Source of the DNA: JAAYJK01 sp964501655
GTDB taxonomy: Bacteria > Bacillota > Syntrophomonadia > Syntrophomonadales > Syntrophomonadaceae
Length of the DNA stretch: 64,000 bases
Direction: 5' to 3'
Assembly (NCBI GenBank): GCA_964501655.1
Contig: CAZCTN010000012.1
Location: 13,118 to 77,117 of the forward strand
Numbering within the stretch: position 1 is the stretch's first letter; every line of letters begins with the position of its first letter. Below are positions 33,039 through 43,314 of the stretch, piece by piece. Under the pieces are notes generated by a model that was not told where the DNA came from, did not search any database, and worked only from the letters and a program-made list of their open reading frames with translations. The translations under genes and the position numbers were made by a program.

Positions 33039-34472
33039 TTAATCTCGGGTCTGAGGCCGGGATGGCTTTTTGGTTTTTCTTGGCCCGGCTGATTTCCTAT
33101 TTCCCCATTCCTTCTTCTGGGGATAATTTTTCGTATGGGCTTTTCTGATTTTTATCGGTGGAACTTCCGACAATTCCTTGAAAGTTGATCTGTCCGGTTC
33201 TTTGGTCAGCATCTTTAAAGCAGCGGACAACAGTGTGACTGAATCATATTCGGCCAGTAGGCTCTCAGCCAGGTTTTTATAGCTATGATGATTGCTGCTC
33301 TGCACCACCTGCAGCAGGTTTTCCACCGCTACATGCTGAAGTCCGGCAAAGGCTTCATTAACGGTTGGAATGGGCTGACGAGTTATCTGCTGTCTGGTCA
33401 AGTGGGCTATTGATTTCAGGTGACTGATTTCCCGAGGGGTAACAAAGGTAGTGGCCAGTCCGGTCTCTCCCGCCCTTCCTGTTCTTCCGATTCGGTGCAC
33501 GTAGCTTTCCGGGTCTTGAGGGATATCAAAGTTGTAAATATGAGTTACGCCGCTAATATCCAATCCTCTGGCTGCCACATCGGTGGCTGCCAGCACCTCG
33601 ATTTCCCCGGCCCTGAACTTTCTCATTATCGTGTCGCGCCGGTTCTGATTCAGATCACCGTGGATGCCTTCCGCTGAATAACCCCGTTCGCTTAAGGCCT
33701 CCGCGATTTCATCCACTCTCCTCCGGGTACGCCCAAATACTATAGCCAGTTCCGGGTTCTGGATGTCCAGCAGGCGACACAATATATCCAATTTCTGTTT
33801 TTCCGGAGTTTCAATATAATCTTGCTGTATACTGGCAACTGTAATCTCAAGGGGAGCAATGTGAATTATTTCCGGGTTTTGCATAAATTTGGACGCCAGA
33901 GTCTGAATATGCAGAGGGATGGTAGCAGAAAACAAAAGGCTTTGTCTTTTCTCCGGCATCTGCCGGAGTATAGCCTCAATATCGTCGATAAAACCCATAT
34001 TCAGCATCTCGTCAGCTTCATCCAGCACCACCAGCTTCACTTGCTGGAGACGCACAGTTTTTCTTCTCAAATGATCCAATAAGCGTCCCGGGGTGCCAAC
34101 GATAATACCAGGTCTTTTCTTTAGAGCTCTTATCTGTCTTTCTATCTCCTGCCCACCGTAAATCGGCAGTGATCTGATTCCCTTATAATGACCGATACGA
34201 TTAAGCTCCTCAGCTACCTGGATGGCCAGTTCACGGGTTGGAGTTATTACCAGACCTTGAATGTCTTCCGCTCGGGCATCACACCTGTCTATCAGGGGAA
34301 TTCCATAAGCGGCTGTCTTCCCGGTTCCGGTTTGGGCTCTTCCAATCAGGTCCATTCCCATCAAAGCGATGGGAATAGTCCTGGCTTGGATAGGCGTGGG
34401 TTCCTCAAACCCCATTGCCTTTATGGCCTGGATTATGAGTGAGTCCAGTTGTAATTCGTCAAAAGTTTTCAA
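33039..34472 (-). CDS. DEAD-box RNA helicase, CshA-like
   Basis: ATP-dependent RNA helicase of superfamily 2. All motifs are present: the Q motif (FEEPTPIQARTIP), AQTGTGKT, PTRELA, TPGRLLD, DEADEM, SATIP, and the C-terminal-lobe motifs VFGRTRRR, ATDVAARGLDI and HRIGRTGRAG. A basic C-terminal extension (about 430-477, rich in Lys and Arg) would bind RNA. CshA-like helicases remodel ribosome assembly intermediates and mRNA in Firmicutes and help cold adaptation. The start is TTG, with AAGGAG 11 bases before it, as no ATG is available in frame nearby. The gene is single, ended by a shared terminator. Confidence 0.93.
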   Translation of the reverse strand: MKTFDELQLDSLIIQAIKAMGFEEPTPIQARTIPIALMGMDLIGRAQTGTGKTAAYGIPLIDRCDARAEDIQGLVITPTRELAIQVAEELNRIGHYKGIRSLPIYGGQEIERQIRALKKRPGIIVGTPGRLLDHLRRKTVRLQQVKLVVLDEADEMLNMGFIDDIEAILRQMPEKRQSLLFSATIPLHIQTLASKFMQNPEIIHIAPLEITVASIQQDYIETPEKQKLDILCRLLDIQNPELAIVFGRTRRRVDEIAEALSERGYSAEGIHGDLNQNRRDTIMRKFRAGEIEVLAATDVAARGLDISGVTHIYNFDIPQDPESYVHRIGRTGRAGETGLATTFVTPREISHLKSIAHLTRQQITRQPIPTVNEAFAGLQHVAVENLLQVVQSSNHHSYKNLAESLLAEYDSVTLLSAALKMLTKEPDRSTFKELSEVPPIKIRKAHTKNYPQKKEWGNRKSAGPRKTKKPSRPQTRD

Positions 34473-34651
34473 ATGTTATAGCTCTCCTTTTTGATGTTAG
34501 TAATATATTTAACCGATCCGCAATATTTTATAGCCTGTTTATTGCAAAAGTGCAGATAAACATGAGCTGCGATCCAGGTAATTTGGTGGAATCATTCCGC
34601 AACCGGAAATGAGCCCTGATTATAATCTCATATCTGCCCGGAAAAGTAAAA

Positions 34652-35590
34652 TTAAGATGCCTCGGTGTTCTGCAATTGAGAAGTTGGTCGTCTACTGATA
34701 GTGGTAATGAATACCGCCAGCAGTACCAGGGCTCCGCCTGCCATCTGCAGCAGAGTAAGCCTTTCTCCCAGTATGAACCATGCTCCCACTGCTGTGACTA
34801 CCGGTATTCCGTTTATGAAGACTGAAGCTCGGGAGGCTTCGATCCTGGTGAGAGCATAATTGTAGGACATAAAACCCCCAATGGTACAGAATACAGATAG
34901 AAAGACAATAGCCCCATAAGATTCCCAACTGGCCTCAGCCCATTTAATACTGGGCAGATTATACAAAAAGAAGGGCATAAAAACAGCGGTTCCATAGAGG
35001 ACCTGGAAACTGGTTATTTGCATCGAGGACAGAGTTTTACCCAGGTCACGAGCCAGAACCATATAAAGTGCAGCTGAGAAAACGGCCCCCAGAATTAAAA
35101 GATTACCCAGATAATAACCCTGCAGAGACCAGCCGCTGCTGCCTCCTGCAACCAGTATGATAATGCCGATAACGGACAGAATAATACCTAGCACATTGTG
35201 CCTGGCTATTTCCTCCTTCAGCATGAAACGGGCCATGATCAGCACCACAATGGGAACCAGGGCCAGTATAATCGAAGCGGTGGAAGCGGTGGTATAGGTA
35301 AGGCCCACGGTTTCAAAAGCAAAATACAGACCTGGCTGGACCAGGGCAGTAAGAAGCAGCTTTTTATGCTGTTCGACAGTCAAATGGGGTATGCCGGTTA
35401 GAAACAAAATTGCCATGAAGAACACCGAGGCCAGACTGAAACGCAGGAAGATGCATACAAAAGGAGAAAAACTGGTTAAAGCTATCTTGGTGCCGATAAA
35501 GGAGAGGCCCCATACCAGCATGGCTAAGGTTAAAGCAGCATAGGTGGAAATATTTCTACTCACGTATTTTCTCCTTGCTAAAAAATCCAT
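34652..35590 (-). CDS. EamA-family DMT transporter
   Basis: The 312-residue protein has ten predicted membrane helices in two EamA halves (WGLSFIGTKIAL in the first, GAVFSAALYMVLARDL and SRASVFINGIPVVTAVGAW in the second). These permeases export or import amino acids, nucleosides or drugs; the substrate is not predictable from sequence. Two starts are plausible: ATG at 35590 with GAGG 7 bases upstream, and GTG at 35563 with a better AAGGAG 7 bases upstream. I keep the first. It is divergent from the ClpP-fold protease gene and monocistronic. Confidence 0.88.
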   Translation of the reverse strand: MDFLARRKYVSRNISTYAALTLAMLVWGLSFIGTKIALTSFSPFVCIFLRFSLASVFFMAILFLTGIPHLTVEQHKKLLLTALVQPGLYFAFETVGLTYTTASTASIILALVPIVVLIMARFMLKEEIARHNVLGIILSVIGIIILVAGGSSGWSLQGYYLGNLLILGAVFSAALYMVLARDLGKTLSSMQITSFQVLYGTAVFMPFFLYNLPSIKWAEASWESYGAIVFLSVFCTIGGFMSYNYALTRIEASRASVFINGIPVVTAVGAWFILGERLTLLQMAGGALVLLAVFITTISRRPTSQLQNTEAS

Positions 35591-35778
35591 TAATAATCCT
35601 CAATATATTATATTCTTTTGTTTAACGCCTGTCTGCAGAAATCCCTCACCAGGGATAAAGGTCAGATTGGTTGGCTGCCGGTTAATTATCACTGCCGGTC
35701 GGGAAACAGGTAATTATTGAGCATAATCTGTTATACTATATAGAAGCCAAATTTGGATGCATAGCGAGGTGTTGGAAT

Positions 35779-36606
35779 ATGGAGATTAATACCGGTTCCC
35801 TGATATGGATTCTGTTTTTATTGTTTGCCTTTTTACCGGTGCTGAATCAACGCCGCTTGATCTCCTCCCGACTTTCATTGATAAGAAGGATAGAGCAAAA
35901 AAGACACAGCCGGGTCATTACCCTGTTGCATCGCCAGGAAGCTCTAAGCTTCTTGGGCATACCATTCCGTCGCTTTATCGATGTGGAAGATGCTGAAAGG
36001 GTTCTCCGGGCTATTCGCATGACTCCGGATGAAATGCCGATAGACATAATTCTGCACACCCCCGGGGGACTGGTGCTGGCGGCAGAACAAATCGCCCGGG
36101 CCCTCAAGAGGCATCCGGCCAAGGTAACCGCCATCGTGCCTCACTATGCTATGTCCGGGGGAACCCTGATCGCCTTGGCGGCAGACGAGATTCTGCTGGA
36201 TGAAAATGCGGTGCTGGGGCCGGTTGATCCCCAGGTAGGCCAGTATCCGGCTAATTCAATAATTAGGGTACTGCGGGATAAACCAATTAACCGGATAGAT
36301 GACGAAACCATCATTCTGGCAGATATTGCTGAAAAGGCCGCCCGCCAGGTTTATGAAACCGCGGTTGACATCCTCACTCCCCGGGTTGAACTGGAACAAG
36401 CCCAGCAGCTGGCCCGAATGCTGAGTGAAGGAAGATGGACCCACGATTTCGCACTGGTTTGCTCTACCCTTACTGGTATGGGTTTGAACGTAAACTGTGA
36501 AATTCCCGAAGATATTTACCTGCTGATGAATCTATATCCCCAGCCAAGTCGCCAGGTTCCTTCAGTCGAATATATACCCGTTCCCTACCACCGGGAGAAT
36601 GATTAG
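35779..36606 (+). CDS. SDH-type ClpP-fold membrane serine protease
   Basis: This member of the SDH proteinase family (Clp-fold, related to SppA) has a single N-terminal membrane helix (about residues 8-22) and a cytoplasmic or membrane-associated ClpP-fold core. The nucleophile serine lies in HYAMSGGTLIALAAD, preceded by the conserved DIILHTPGGLVLAAEQIA segment that forms the oxyanion and substrate strand. The active-site lysine-type partner of SppA proteins is not obvious. Such enzymes are thought to cleave small membrane or signal peptides. AGCGAGGTG lies before the ATG. Single gene, convergent with the GerM lipoprotein gene. Confidence 0.88.
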   Translation: MEINTGSLIWILFLLFAFLPVLNQRRLISSRLSLIRRIEQKRHSRVITLLHRQEALSFLGIPFRRFIDVEDAERVLRAIRMTPDEMPIDIILHTPGGLVLAAEQIARALKRHPAKVTAIVPHYAMSGGTLIALAADEILLDENAVLGPVDPQVGQYPANSIIRVLRDKPINRIDDETIILADIAEKAARQVYETAVDILTPRVELEQAQQLARMLSEGRWTHDFALVCSTLTGMGLNVNCEIPEDIYLLMNLYPQPSRQVPSVEYIPVPYHREND

Positions 36607-36615
36607 ACTCCGGTA

Positions 36616-37539
36616 TCAACTCCTGCTTACCGGCTCTTCTATGGGGCCATGTTCGATGGAGATAGGACTTCCATCCACGGTCATCTTGACTTTATCTATC
36701 CCTGGAAACTCGGTCAGGGTATAGACGATGGAATTGATGGTCATACTTTCTCCGGTAGATCCTCCCCAGTGCTGGGTGTGCATTTCCGCGGAAAAATCCA
36801 CTTCGACCAGGTTATCCTTAATTTGCAGTTGGTTTACGCGTACTTCAGATGGTATAGTCTTATGCAGGCTGCCGCTGCTTGGACCCTTGATCAGTTCCTG
36901 CAGAGTTATCAGCATCAGTTCCCGAATGGAGATATCCTGAGCAACCGTAATAGTTCTGATTTCTGTTTCCAGAGCACTGGCATCCTGGTTGCAAAAATAC
37001 AGGGTGATATCCCGTTTCTCCTCAGGTTGCACGATATTATCCTGGAAAGGCTCCATAAAACCACGTGGATTTCCACTGGGCCCGATTAAATCTTCTCCCT
37101 CTACCAAAATCTTAACTCGCTGGATATCAGGATCAAAACCAGTCATGGTATTGACCACCGAACCTACGGCTATAATCTCTGCCACACTGCCGCCAAAAGA
37201 GCAGAATTCGGTGCTCAGGTTGATAATCAGATCGGTATCCTGCTTCATGGTACCGTACACTATTGTATTGGAAGCGATGTTGCTTCGATAGTCAGGATTC
37301 TGCGAACCTTTGATTAATTCCTGCAGGACCAGGCTATATTTATCATAGTCAGGGTGAAAGGTAATTTCTCTTTCTTCTGTTACGAAATGTTCATTATCCG
37401 AGTCGGAATAAACCAGTTTAACCTGCGAACTCCTGACCTTGATGTTGGCCGACTGCTGCTTTTCGGGCAGGAAGCACCCTGCTCCCCAGCCTGCTAACAA
37501 TAATAACACCAGGATTTTAACCAGATACTTGTTCAACAT
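36616..37539 (-). CDS. GerM-domain lipoprotein
   Basis: The protein begins with a lipoprotein signal (LVKILVLLLLAGWGAGC, lipobox cysteine about residue 22), then two tandem GerM domains (about residues 50-185 and 190-305). Each carries the family pattern LYF or LVY start, ...QELIKG, and a V-x-V-x-S/D-x-S/A-E-x strand (LIINLSTEF and VEVDFSAEM). GerM/GerMN domains occur in sporulation and germination proteins and in lipoproteins of spore formers, where they may bind peptidoglycan. The start at 37539 follows GGAGGAG; the longer in-frame reading would put polar residues ahead of the signal. It is not in an evident operon. Confidence 0.9.
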   Translation of the reverse strand: MLNKYLVKILVLLLLAGWGAGCFLPEKQQSANIKVRSSQVKLVYSDSDNEHFVTEEREITFHPDYDKYSLVLQELIKGSQNPDYRSNIASNTIVYGTMKQDTDLIINLSTEFCSFGGSVAEIIAVGSVVNTMTGFDPDIQRVKILVEGEDLIGPSGNPRGFMEPFQDNIVQPEEKRDITLYFCNQDASALETEIRTITVAQDISIRELMLITLQELIKGPSSGSLHKTIPSEVRVNQLQIKDNLVEVDFSAEMHTQHWGGSTGESMTINSIVYTLTEFPGIDKVKMTVDGSPISIEHGPIEEPVSRS

Positions 37540-37893
37540 TTTCTCCTCCAGTTTAATTGATATGCAAACATTGTAGCACAAGCTGCCGATGTTTTTTACT
37601 GTGGCAGAATGAACGGGCTGTGGATAGCAGATTCCTGAGGCTGCACCTGATCTTATGGCAGTTGTGCTGTGCAAATGATTAGTCGCTTGTAAACCGGTAT
37701 TGCCAGAGATTAGTTTAGTAGACTTGGGATGTATTTCCTAAATGAAAATGTAATATCTAGTTATTTGCCGATATTAGCCGAAACAATAAGATAATAAATT
37801 ATATTTAGGTATAATATCTTATAAGAGGAGGATTTTGCTAATAAGTGTAGAAGAAATAGCCTAGGTTAGAAACAAGATCGGGAGGGGTATATA
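37540..37893. other. Intergenic stretch with promoter-like elements, no gene
   Basis: These 354 bases separate the divergent GerM and Rossmann-chemoreceptor genes. A perfect SigD -10 octamer GCCGATAT (37767-37774) lies 120 bases upstream of the chemoreceptor but lacks a good TAAA -35; a TATAAT-like box lies near 37811. No gene or strong hairpin seen. Confidence 0.4.
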
Positions 37894-38751
37894 ATGACAA
37901 ATATCGTTATTGTTGGTGCGGGACAGGGCGGCAGTTCAATCCTGAAGGCACTGCAAGGGATCGAGGGAATCAGGGTGGCAGGTATTTGTGATGCCAATCC
38001 ATCGGCCCAAGGCATGGTTTTGGCTCAAGAACTAGGGGTGAAAGCCTATACTGATCTAAATAATATTCTTACTCTCAGCAATTGTGATCTGATTATTGAA
38101 GCGACCGGAAGCAGCAAGGTGCAAGAGATTATTGCCGATAATAAGCAAGAGCATACAGCCGTGGTAGACTCCCATGGAGCCAACTTGATGATGACCTTGC
38201 TGGAAAGCCGGGAAGCAATGATGGGACGTCTGCACAACGAGGCGGTGAAGTTGTCCGATATGTCCAATGATCTTTCGGGCACCATGCAGACGGTTACTCG
38301 AGCTATGGAGGAAGTAGCTTTTTATGCCAATGAGGTGTCAAGAAAAGGTGATGATTTAATTAATTACGCTAATGAAGCAGTAGAACGATTGAATGAGACC
38401 GGTGAAGTATTAAATATTATCAATTTTACCGCTACCCAGACTAAATTGCTGGGATTCAACGCTGCCATAGAAGCGGCTCGAAGCGGTGAACATGGGAAGG
38501 GTTTTGCCGTGGTGGCTGATGAGGTGCGCAAACTGGCAGTGGAGAGTACGGTGTCGGTAGGCAAAATATCGGGTATATTAAAGAATATCGAAGAGTCGGT
38601 CGGAATCATAGTCGGCGGGGTTAACGACGCCGGTTCGACCATAAGAAAACAGGCGGATCAAACTCAAGCGGTATCATCCAGTATACAGCAGGTTGAAGCT
38701 ATGGCTCAGGAATTGACTGCCCTGGCCCACAGCCTGGCCGACATGGCTTGA
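37894..38751 (+). CDS. Soluble chemoreceptor with an N-terminal Rossmann NAD-binding-like domain
   Basis: The 285-residue protein has no membrane segment. Residues 1-105 form a Rossmann-type fold with the dinucleotide motif VGAGQGGSS (7-15), a downstream D (GICDANPS) and a CDLIIEATGSS strand, as in oxidoreductases such as DapB or homoserine dehydrogenases. Residues 110-285 form a short chemoreceptor signalling coiled coil with the conserved tip LLGFNAAIEAARSGEHGKG and FAVVADEVRKLA. It probably couples a cofactor state (NAD(H)/NADP(H)) to CheA/CheW. GGGAGGGG lies upstream of the ATG. It has its own unit; the fusion is the remarkable point. Confidence 0.85.
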   Translation: MTNIVIVGAGQGGSSILKALQGIEGIRVAGICDANPSAQGMVLAQELGVKAYTDLNNILTLSNCDLIIEATGSSKVQEIIADNKQEHTAVVDSHGANLMMTLLESREAMMGRLHNEAVKLSDMSNDLSGTMQTVTRAMEEVAFYANEVSRKGDDLINYANEAVERLNETGEVLNIINFTATQTKLLGFNAAIEAARSGEHGKGFAVVADEVRKLAVESTVSVGKISGILKNIEESVGIIVGGVNDAGSTIRKQADQTQAVSSSIQQVEAMAQELTALAHSLADMA

Positions 38752-38901
38752 TATTAGACAAATAATGCCCGGCCAGCTACTTAATTCCCCTGGAAATAAG
38801 CAGCTGATGACTGGAGGGCAACTTGATCCCCATATTCGCCCTGGCAAATTTAAGTGATTGTAAGGGGCTGCCGGGAATTAGATGATTTCGTTGTAATATA
38901 A

Positions 38902-41900
38902 TCAACTGCTTTTTTGCTGGATAATGCTGTCCTGCCCTGCTGTCTCAGCAGCGGCAATATCCTGGACTTCGGGAGCCTCGTTTATGCTATCGGGATGGGA
39001 CTCGGCCTTAAGGCTTTTAAAGGCTGTAAACATCATTAGTTTAATCCGGTTTAACTGGTTAACTTCACTGGCGCCGGGATCATAATCTATGGCGGCGATA
39101 TTGGCTTCCGGATACTGTCGTTTTAATTCCTTGATCATGCCCTTGCCGGTAACGTGATTGGGAAGACAGGCGAAGGGCTGCATACAGATAATATTGGGAA
39201 CTCCCATTTCTATAAGCTCTATCATTTCTGCCGTCAATAACCAGCCCTCTCCGGTATGATTGCCCAGGGAGACCACATGAGAGGCCTTTTCTGCCAAGTG
39301 GTAAATGGAGCAGGGAGCTTCGAATCTCTGGCTCCGCTGCAGGGCTCTTACCATATCCCGCCGACAATTATCAAAGTATTTGATGAAGGCCATGCCTAAC
39401 AGCCTGCTCTTAAAGGAGCCGGCCAAATAGCGATGACGGTAAATTAAGTCGTATGCACAAAAGGTGAAGAAATCAAGCAAATCAGGAACAACTGCTTCTG
39501 CCCCTTCATCTTCCACAATGTTAACCACATTGTTATTGGCGGTAGGATGATATTTTACCAGAATCTCTCCTACGATGCCAACCCGAGGCTTCCTGCCCTC
39601 TTTGATTTCCAGCCGGTCGAATTCCTGTACTATCTGTTTAATGTTTTTTCGAAAGGTGCGGGTATCCCCAGCCACCAACTGCCTTTTGCACAGCTCAATC
39701 CATTTTCTGAACAGAAGATTGGCTGATCCGGGAATCTTCTCGTAAGGCCGTACCCGATACAATACCCTCATCAACAAATCGCCGTAGATAACTCCCATGG
39801 TAACCTTTTTAAATAATGACGGTGTTATCTTGAATCCGGGATTGGATTCCAGGCCGGTGATATTGGCCGAGATAACGGGAATATTCTCCATCCCCGCATC
39901 TTTCATGGCTTTGCGCAAAAAGGCTATATAATTAGTAGCACGGCATCCTCCCCCGGTTTGGGAAATAATGACCGAGGTATGGTTGAGATCATAATTTCCT
40001 GACTTCAGTGCGGCAATGAGCTGGCCTACCACCATTATTGACGGATAGCAGGCATCATTATTTACGTATTTCAGACCTTCGTTTACGGCATTCTTGTCTA
40101 CCGAGGGCAGGACTACAATATTATAACCTTCAGAGGCAAAAATATCCTGGGCCAGTTCAAAGTGTATGGGAGACATTTGCGGACACAAGATAGTATGCCG
40201 AGCGCGCATCTGTTCCGTGAAGGGTATACGGTTCTGGACGGCCGGCCTGGATTCCGCTTTTAAGCCGCTTTTACTGCGTTCCTCCATAGCTGCGATCAGG
40301 GATCGGATTCTAATTTTGACTGATCCCAGATTACTGCCTTCATCGATTTTCAGGCAGGTATATATTTTTCCGGCCGATTCCAATATCTCTTCTACCTGAT
40401 CAGTAGTAACCGCATCCAACCCGCAGCCAAAGGAATTGAGCTGAATCAGCTCCAGATGATCACAACCGGCCACGTAACTGGCTGCTGCATACAAACGGGA
40501 ATGATACATCCACTGGTCGACTACCCGAAGGGGCCTTTTGACCTGACCCAGATGGGAGATAGAGTCCTCAGTCAGGACGGCAAAGCCCATGGAGTTGATC
40601 AATCCAGGTATGCCGTGATTGATTTCAGGATCAATATGGTAAGGTCGTCCGGCCAGCACGATACCCTTCTGATTGGTCCTTTCCAGCCATTGCAGGGTCT
40701 CCTCGCCTTTCCTTGCAATATCGCGGCGGGCCTGTTCCTCTTCCTGCCAAGCAGCTTCAACTGCTGCACCTATCTCCTTTTTATCTATGCTGTAATGGGC
40801 AAGTTCCTCATATAGTCTCTGTGTCAGGCGTTTCTTGTTTTCATAAGGCAGAAATGGATTAATGAAACGAATATCTTTTTCCCGGATGATATCCATATTG
40901 TTTTTGATTACCTCCGGATAAGATATCACTATAGGACAATTAAAGTGATTGGAAGCCTCTTCAATCTCTTTCTTTTCGTAAATAATGGAGGGATGGAAAA
41001 TAGTCTTTACTCCTCTATTTACCAGTGCCATTATATGTCCATGAACCATCTTGCCGGGATAACATACCGATTCGGAGGGGATAGTTTCCAGGCCCAGTTC
41101 ATAAATTTTCTTGGACGAACGAGGAGAACGCTCTATCCGAAATCCCAACCGGGTAAAAAAAGTAAACCAGAAGGGATAATTCTCATACATATTCAGCACC
41201 ATAGGTATGCCAATAGTACCCCTGGGGGCCTTATTAGCTTGCAGGGGCACATACTGGTTCAGACGCCTTAATTTATATTCATAAAGGTTGGGCAAATCGC
41301 TGACCTTTTTCTCCACTCCCGCTCCTTTTTCGCAGCGGTTGCCGGACACAAAAGACCGGCCATCATTAAAGGTATTAACAGTCAATAAACAGTTGTTCAA
41401 ACACCCCTCGCAGCGGGTCATGGTACTGGTAAAGCTGAATTTTCCCAGATCGGCATTCTTGATCAGAGTACTCTCACTTCCGGGAAGGTATTTCTCCGCC
41501 GCCATCAAAGCTGCTCCATAAGCCCCCATTATTCCGGCAATATCGGGACGGATAACCTTTCGGTCTATGATATTTTCGAAGCTTTTTAGAATAGCGTCAT
41601 TAAGGAAGGTTCCGCCTTGAACAACTATTTTTTCACCTAATTGATCAGTGTTCCTCAGTTTTATAACCTTGAACAAAGCGTTTTTTATGACCGAATAGGA
41701 AAGACCGGCGGAAATATCTCCTACCGTGGCCCCCTCTTTTTGAGCTTGTTTAACCATGGAGTTCATAAAAACTGTACAACGGGTGCCTAAATCCACCGGA
41801 CTATCTGCCATCAGGGCGTTTTGGGAAAAATCCGTCACACTCATATTCAGTGATTGGGCAAAGGTTTCGATAAATGATCCGCATCCTGAAGAACAAGCCT

Positions 41901-43233
41901 CATTCAGTATAATGCTGTCAATGGCACCGTTTTTGATCTTAAGACACTTCATGTCCTGTCCGCCGATATCCAGGATAAATTCCACCCCGGGCAGAAAATG
42001 CTGAGCTGCCCGATAATGAGCCATAGTCTCCACCTCGCCCAGATCCAGGGAGAAGGCAGATTTGATTAATCCTTCCCCGTATCCGGTCACTGAGGAATTT
42101 TGGATTGTTACTTCTGCCGGCAGCTTCTGATACAGATCTTGCAGTAGCTTTAGAGTACTGGTTAGCGGACTGCCTTCATTATTGGCATAATAAGAATATA
42201 AAAGCTGCCCCTGGCTGTCGATTAAGGCTGCTTTAGTAGTGGTTGAACCGGCATCGATACCCAGGAAGCAATCCCCCTGAAAATCCTGCAGTTTCCTGCG
42301 CTTGACTTTTTCTGTCCGGTGCCTGGCGTTGAATTCAGCCAGTTCTTCAGGGCTGGTGAACAATGGTTCAAGCCGGTGAACGTCATCCATGGATATATGG
42401 CCGGCATGGCGAATTCTATGTAAAAGCTGGTCCAGGTTAAAACCGCTCTCCTTCCTGGAAGCCAGACCGGAACCAATGGCTGCGTAATACTGGGCATTTT
42501 CTGGAAACAGGGCATGCTCATCATCCAGCTTAAGGGTTTCAGTGAAGCGTTTCCTGAGCTCGGACAGAAAGCAGAGGGGACCACCCAAAAAAGCAACATA
42601 TCCGCGGATAGACTTGCCGCAGGCCAAACCACCGATAGTCTGGTTGACTACTGCCTGAAATATGGAAGCCGCGATATCCTCCTTGGATGCTCCTTCGTTC
42701 AGGAGCGGCTGAATATCTGTCTTGGCAAAGACCCCGCAGCGTGCGGCAATAGGATAAATAGTATGGTAATTTTGAGCCATTTGGTTTAATCCCGCTGCAT
42801 CAGTCTTGAGCATAGCAGCCATTTGATCGATAAACGCACCGGTCCCGCCGGCGCAAGTGCCATTCATACGCTGGTCTACGGTACCGCCAGGATCAAAGAA
42901 GGTTATCTTGGCATCTTCCCCGCCTAATTCTATAGCTACCTCAGTATGGGGAAGATATTTCTCAATCGTGCGGGAACAGGCGATGACTTCCTGGATAAAC
43001 CCAGCTTCCAGGATCTTCGAGGCCGAAAGTCCGCCAGAACCGGTTACCATCATGGTTGCGGTTCGGTTTGGATAGAGGGAAATAACCTCCAGCAACATAC
43101 TCTCGATGGTCACTTTAATATCCGAATAATGGCGTTGGTATTTACTGTATATGATAGATTCAGATTGGTCTAGAATGACTATCTTGACGGTAGTGGATCC
43201 AACATCTAAACCGAGGTGCAGCAAATCTTCCAT
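38902..43233 (-). CDS. Acyl-CoA dehydratase activase/2-hydroxyacyl-CoA dehydratase-like fusion, 1443 residues
   Basis: Large fusion common in Clostridia. It has two BcrA/BadF-type ASKHA ATPase domains (residues about 5-255, LGLDVGSTTVKI and GGTGAFIDQM; and 300-560, FLGIDAGSTTTKAA and EACSSGCGSFIETF, which supplies Fe-S cysteine ligands). Next comes a DUF2229-like domain (about 640-860), and then a long C-terminal region (about 890-1380) that resembles 2-hydroxyacyl-CoA dehydratase subunits. Activases of this class use ATP to push an electron into dehydratases; this fusion's substrate is unknown. It is divergent from a TetR gene with matching operators on both promoters, so it is likely repressed by it. 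The start site is weak. Confidence 0.88.
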   Translation of the reverse strand: MEDLLHLGLDVGSTTVKIVILDQSESIIYSKYQRHYSDIKVTIESMLLEVISLYPNRTATMMVTGSGGLSASKILEAGFIQEVIACSRTIEKYLPHTEVAIELGGEDAKITFFDPGGTVDQRMNGTCAGGTGAFIDQMAAMLKTDAAGLNQMAQNYHTIYPIAARCGVFAKTDIQPLLNEGASKEDIAASIFQAVVNQTIGGLACGKSIRGYVAFLGGPLCFLSELRKRFTETLKLDDEHALFPENAQYYAAIGSGLASRKESGFNLDQLLHRIRHAGHISMDDVHRLEPLFTSPEELAEFNARHRTEKVKRRKLQDFQGDCFLGIDAGSTTTKAALIDSQGQLLYSYYANNEGSPLTSTLKLLQDLYQKLPAEVTIQNSSVTGYGEGLIKSAFSLDLGEVETMAHYRAAQHFLPGVEFILDIGGQDMKCLKIKNGAIDSIILNEACSSGCGSFIETFAQSLNMSVTDFSQNALMADSPVDLGTRCTVFMNSMVKQAQKEGATVGDISAGLSYSVIKNALFKVIKLRNTDQLGEKIVVQGGTFLNDAILKSFENIIDRKVIRPDIAGIMGAYGAALMAAEKYLPGSESTLIKNADLGKFSFTSTMTRCEGCLNNCLLTVNTFNDGRSFVSGNRCEKGAGVEKKVSDLPNLYEYKLRRLNQYVPLQANKAPRGTIGIPMVLNMYENYPFWFTFFTRLGFRIERSPRSSKKIYELGLETIPSESVCYPGKMVHGHIMALVNRGVKTIFHPSIIYEKKEIEEASNHFNCPIVISYPEVIKNNMDIIREKDIRFINPFLPYENKKRLTQRLYEELAHYSIDKKEIGAAVEAAWQEEEQARRDIARKGEETLQWLERTNQKGIVLAGRPYHIDPEINHGIPGLINSMGFAVLTEDSISHLGQVKRPLRVVDQWMYHSRLYAAASYVAGCDHLELIQLNSFGCGLDAVTTDQVEEILESAGKIYTCLKIDEGSNLGSVKIRIRSLIAAMEERSKSGLKAESRPAVQNRIPFTEQMRARHTILCPQMSPIHFELAQDIFASEGYNIVVLPSVDKNAVNEGLKYVNNDACYPSIMVVGQLIAALKSGNYDLNHTSVIISQTGGGCRATNYIAFLRKAMKDAGMENIPVISANITGLESNPGFKITPSLFKKVTMGVIYGDLLMRVLYRVRPYEKIPGSANLLFRKWIELCKRQLVAGDTRTFRKNIKQIVQEFDRLEIKEGRKPRVGIVGEILVKYHPTANNNVVNIVEDEGAEAVVPDLLDFFTFCAYDLIYRHRYLAGSFKSRLLGMAFIKYFDNCRRDMVRALQRSQRFEAPCSIYHLAEKASHVVSLGNHTGEGWLLTAEMIELIEMGVPNIICMQPFACLPNHVTGKGMIKELKRQYPEANIAAIDYDPGASEVNQLNRIKLMMFTAFKSLKAESHPDSINEAPEVQDIAAAETAGQDSIIQQKSS

Positions 43234-43286
43234 ATATTTCTCACAGCTAAACAGCTGCTCCCTCCCTTATAATATATCAATAAATA

Positions 43287-43303
43287 TTTAAACGCTGTTT
43301 GAA
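43287..43303. promoter_or_regulatory. Operator 1 (in the leader of the activase promoter)
   Basis: TTTAAACGCTGTTTGAA is an imperfect inverted repeat (TTTAAAC, GCT, GTTTGAA) just downstream of the activase start point. Its reverse complement shares CAGYGTTTAAA with operator 2. Confidence 0.65.
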
Positions 43304-43314
43304 TTTATGTCTAT

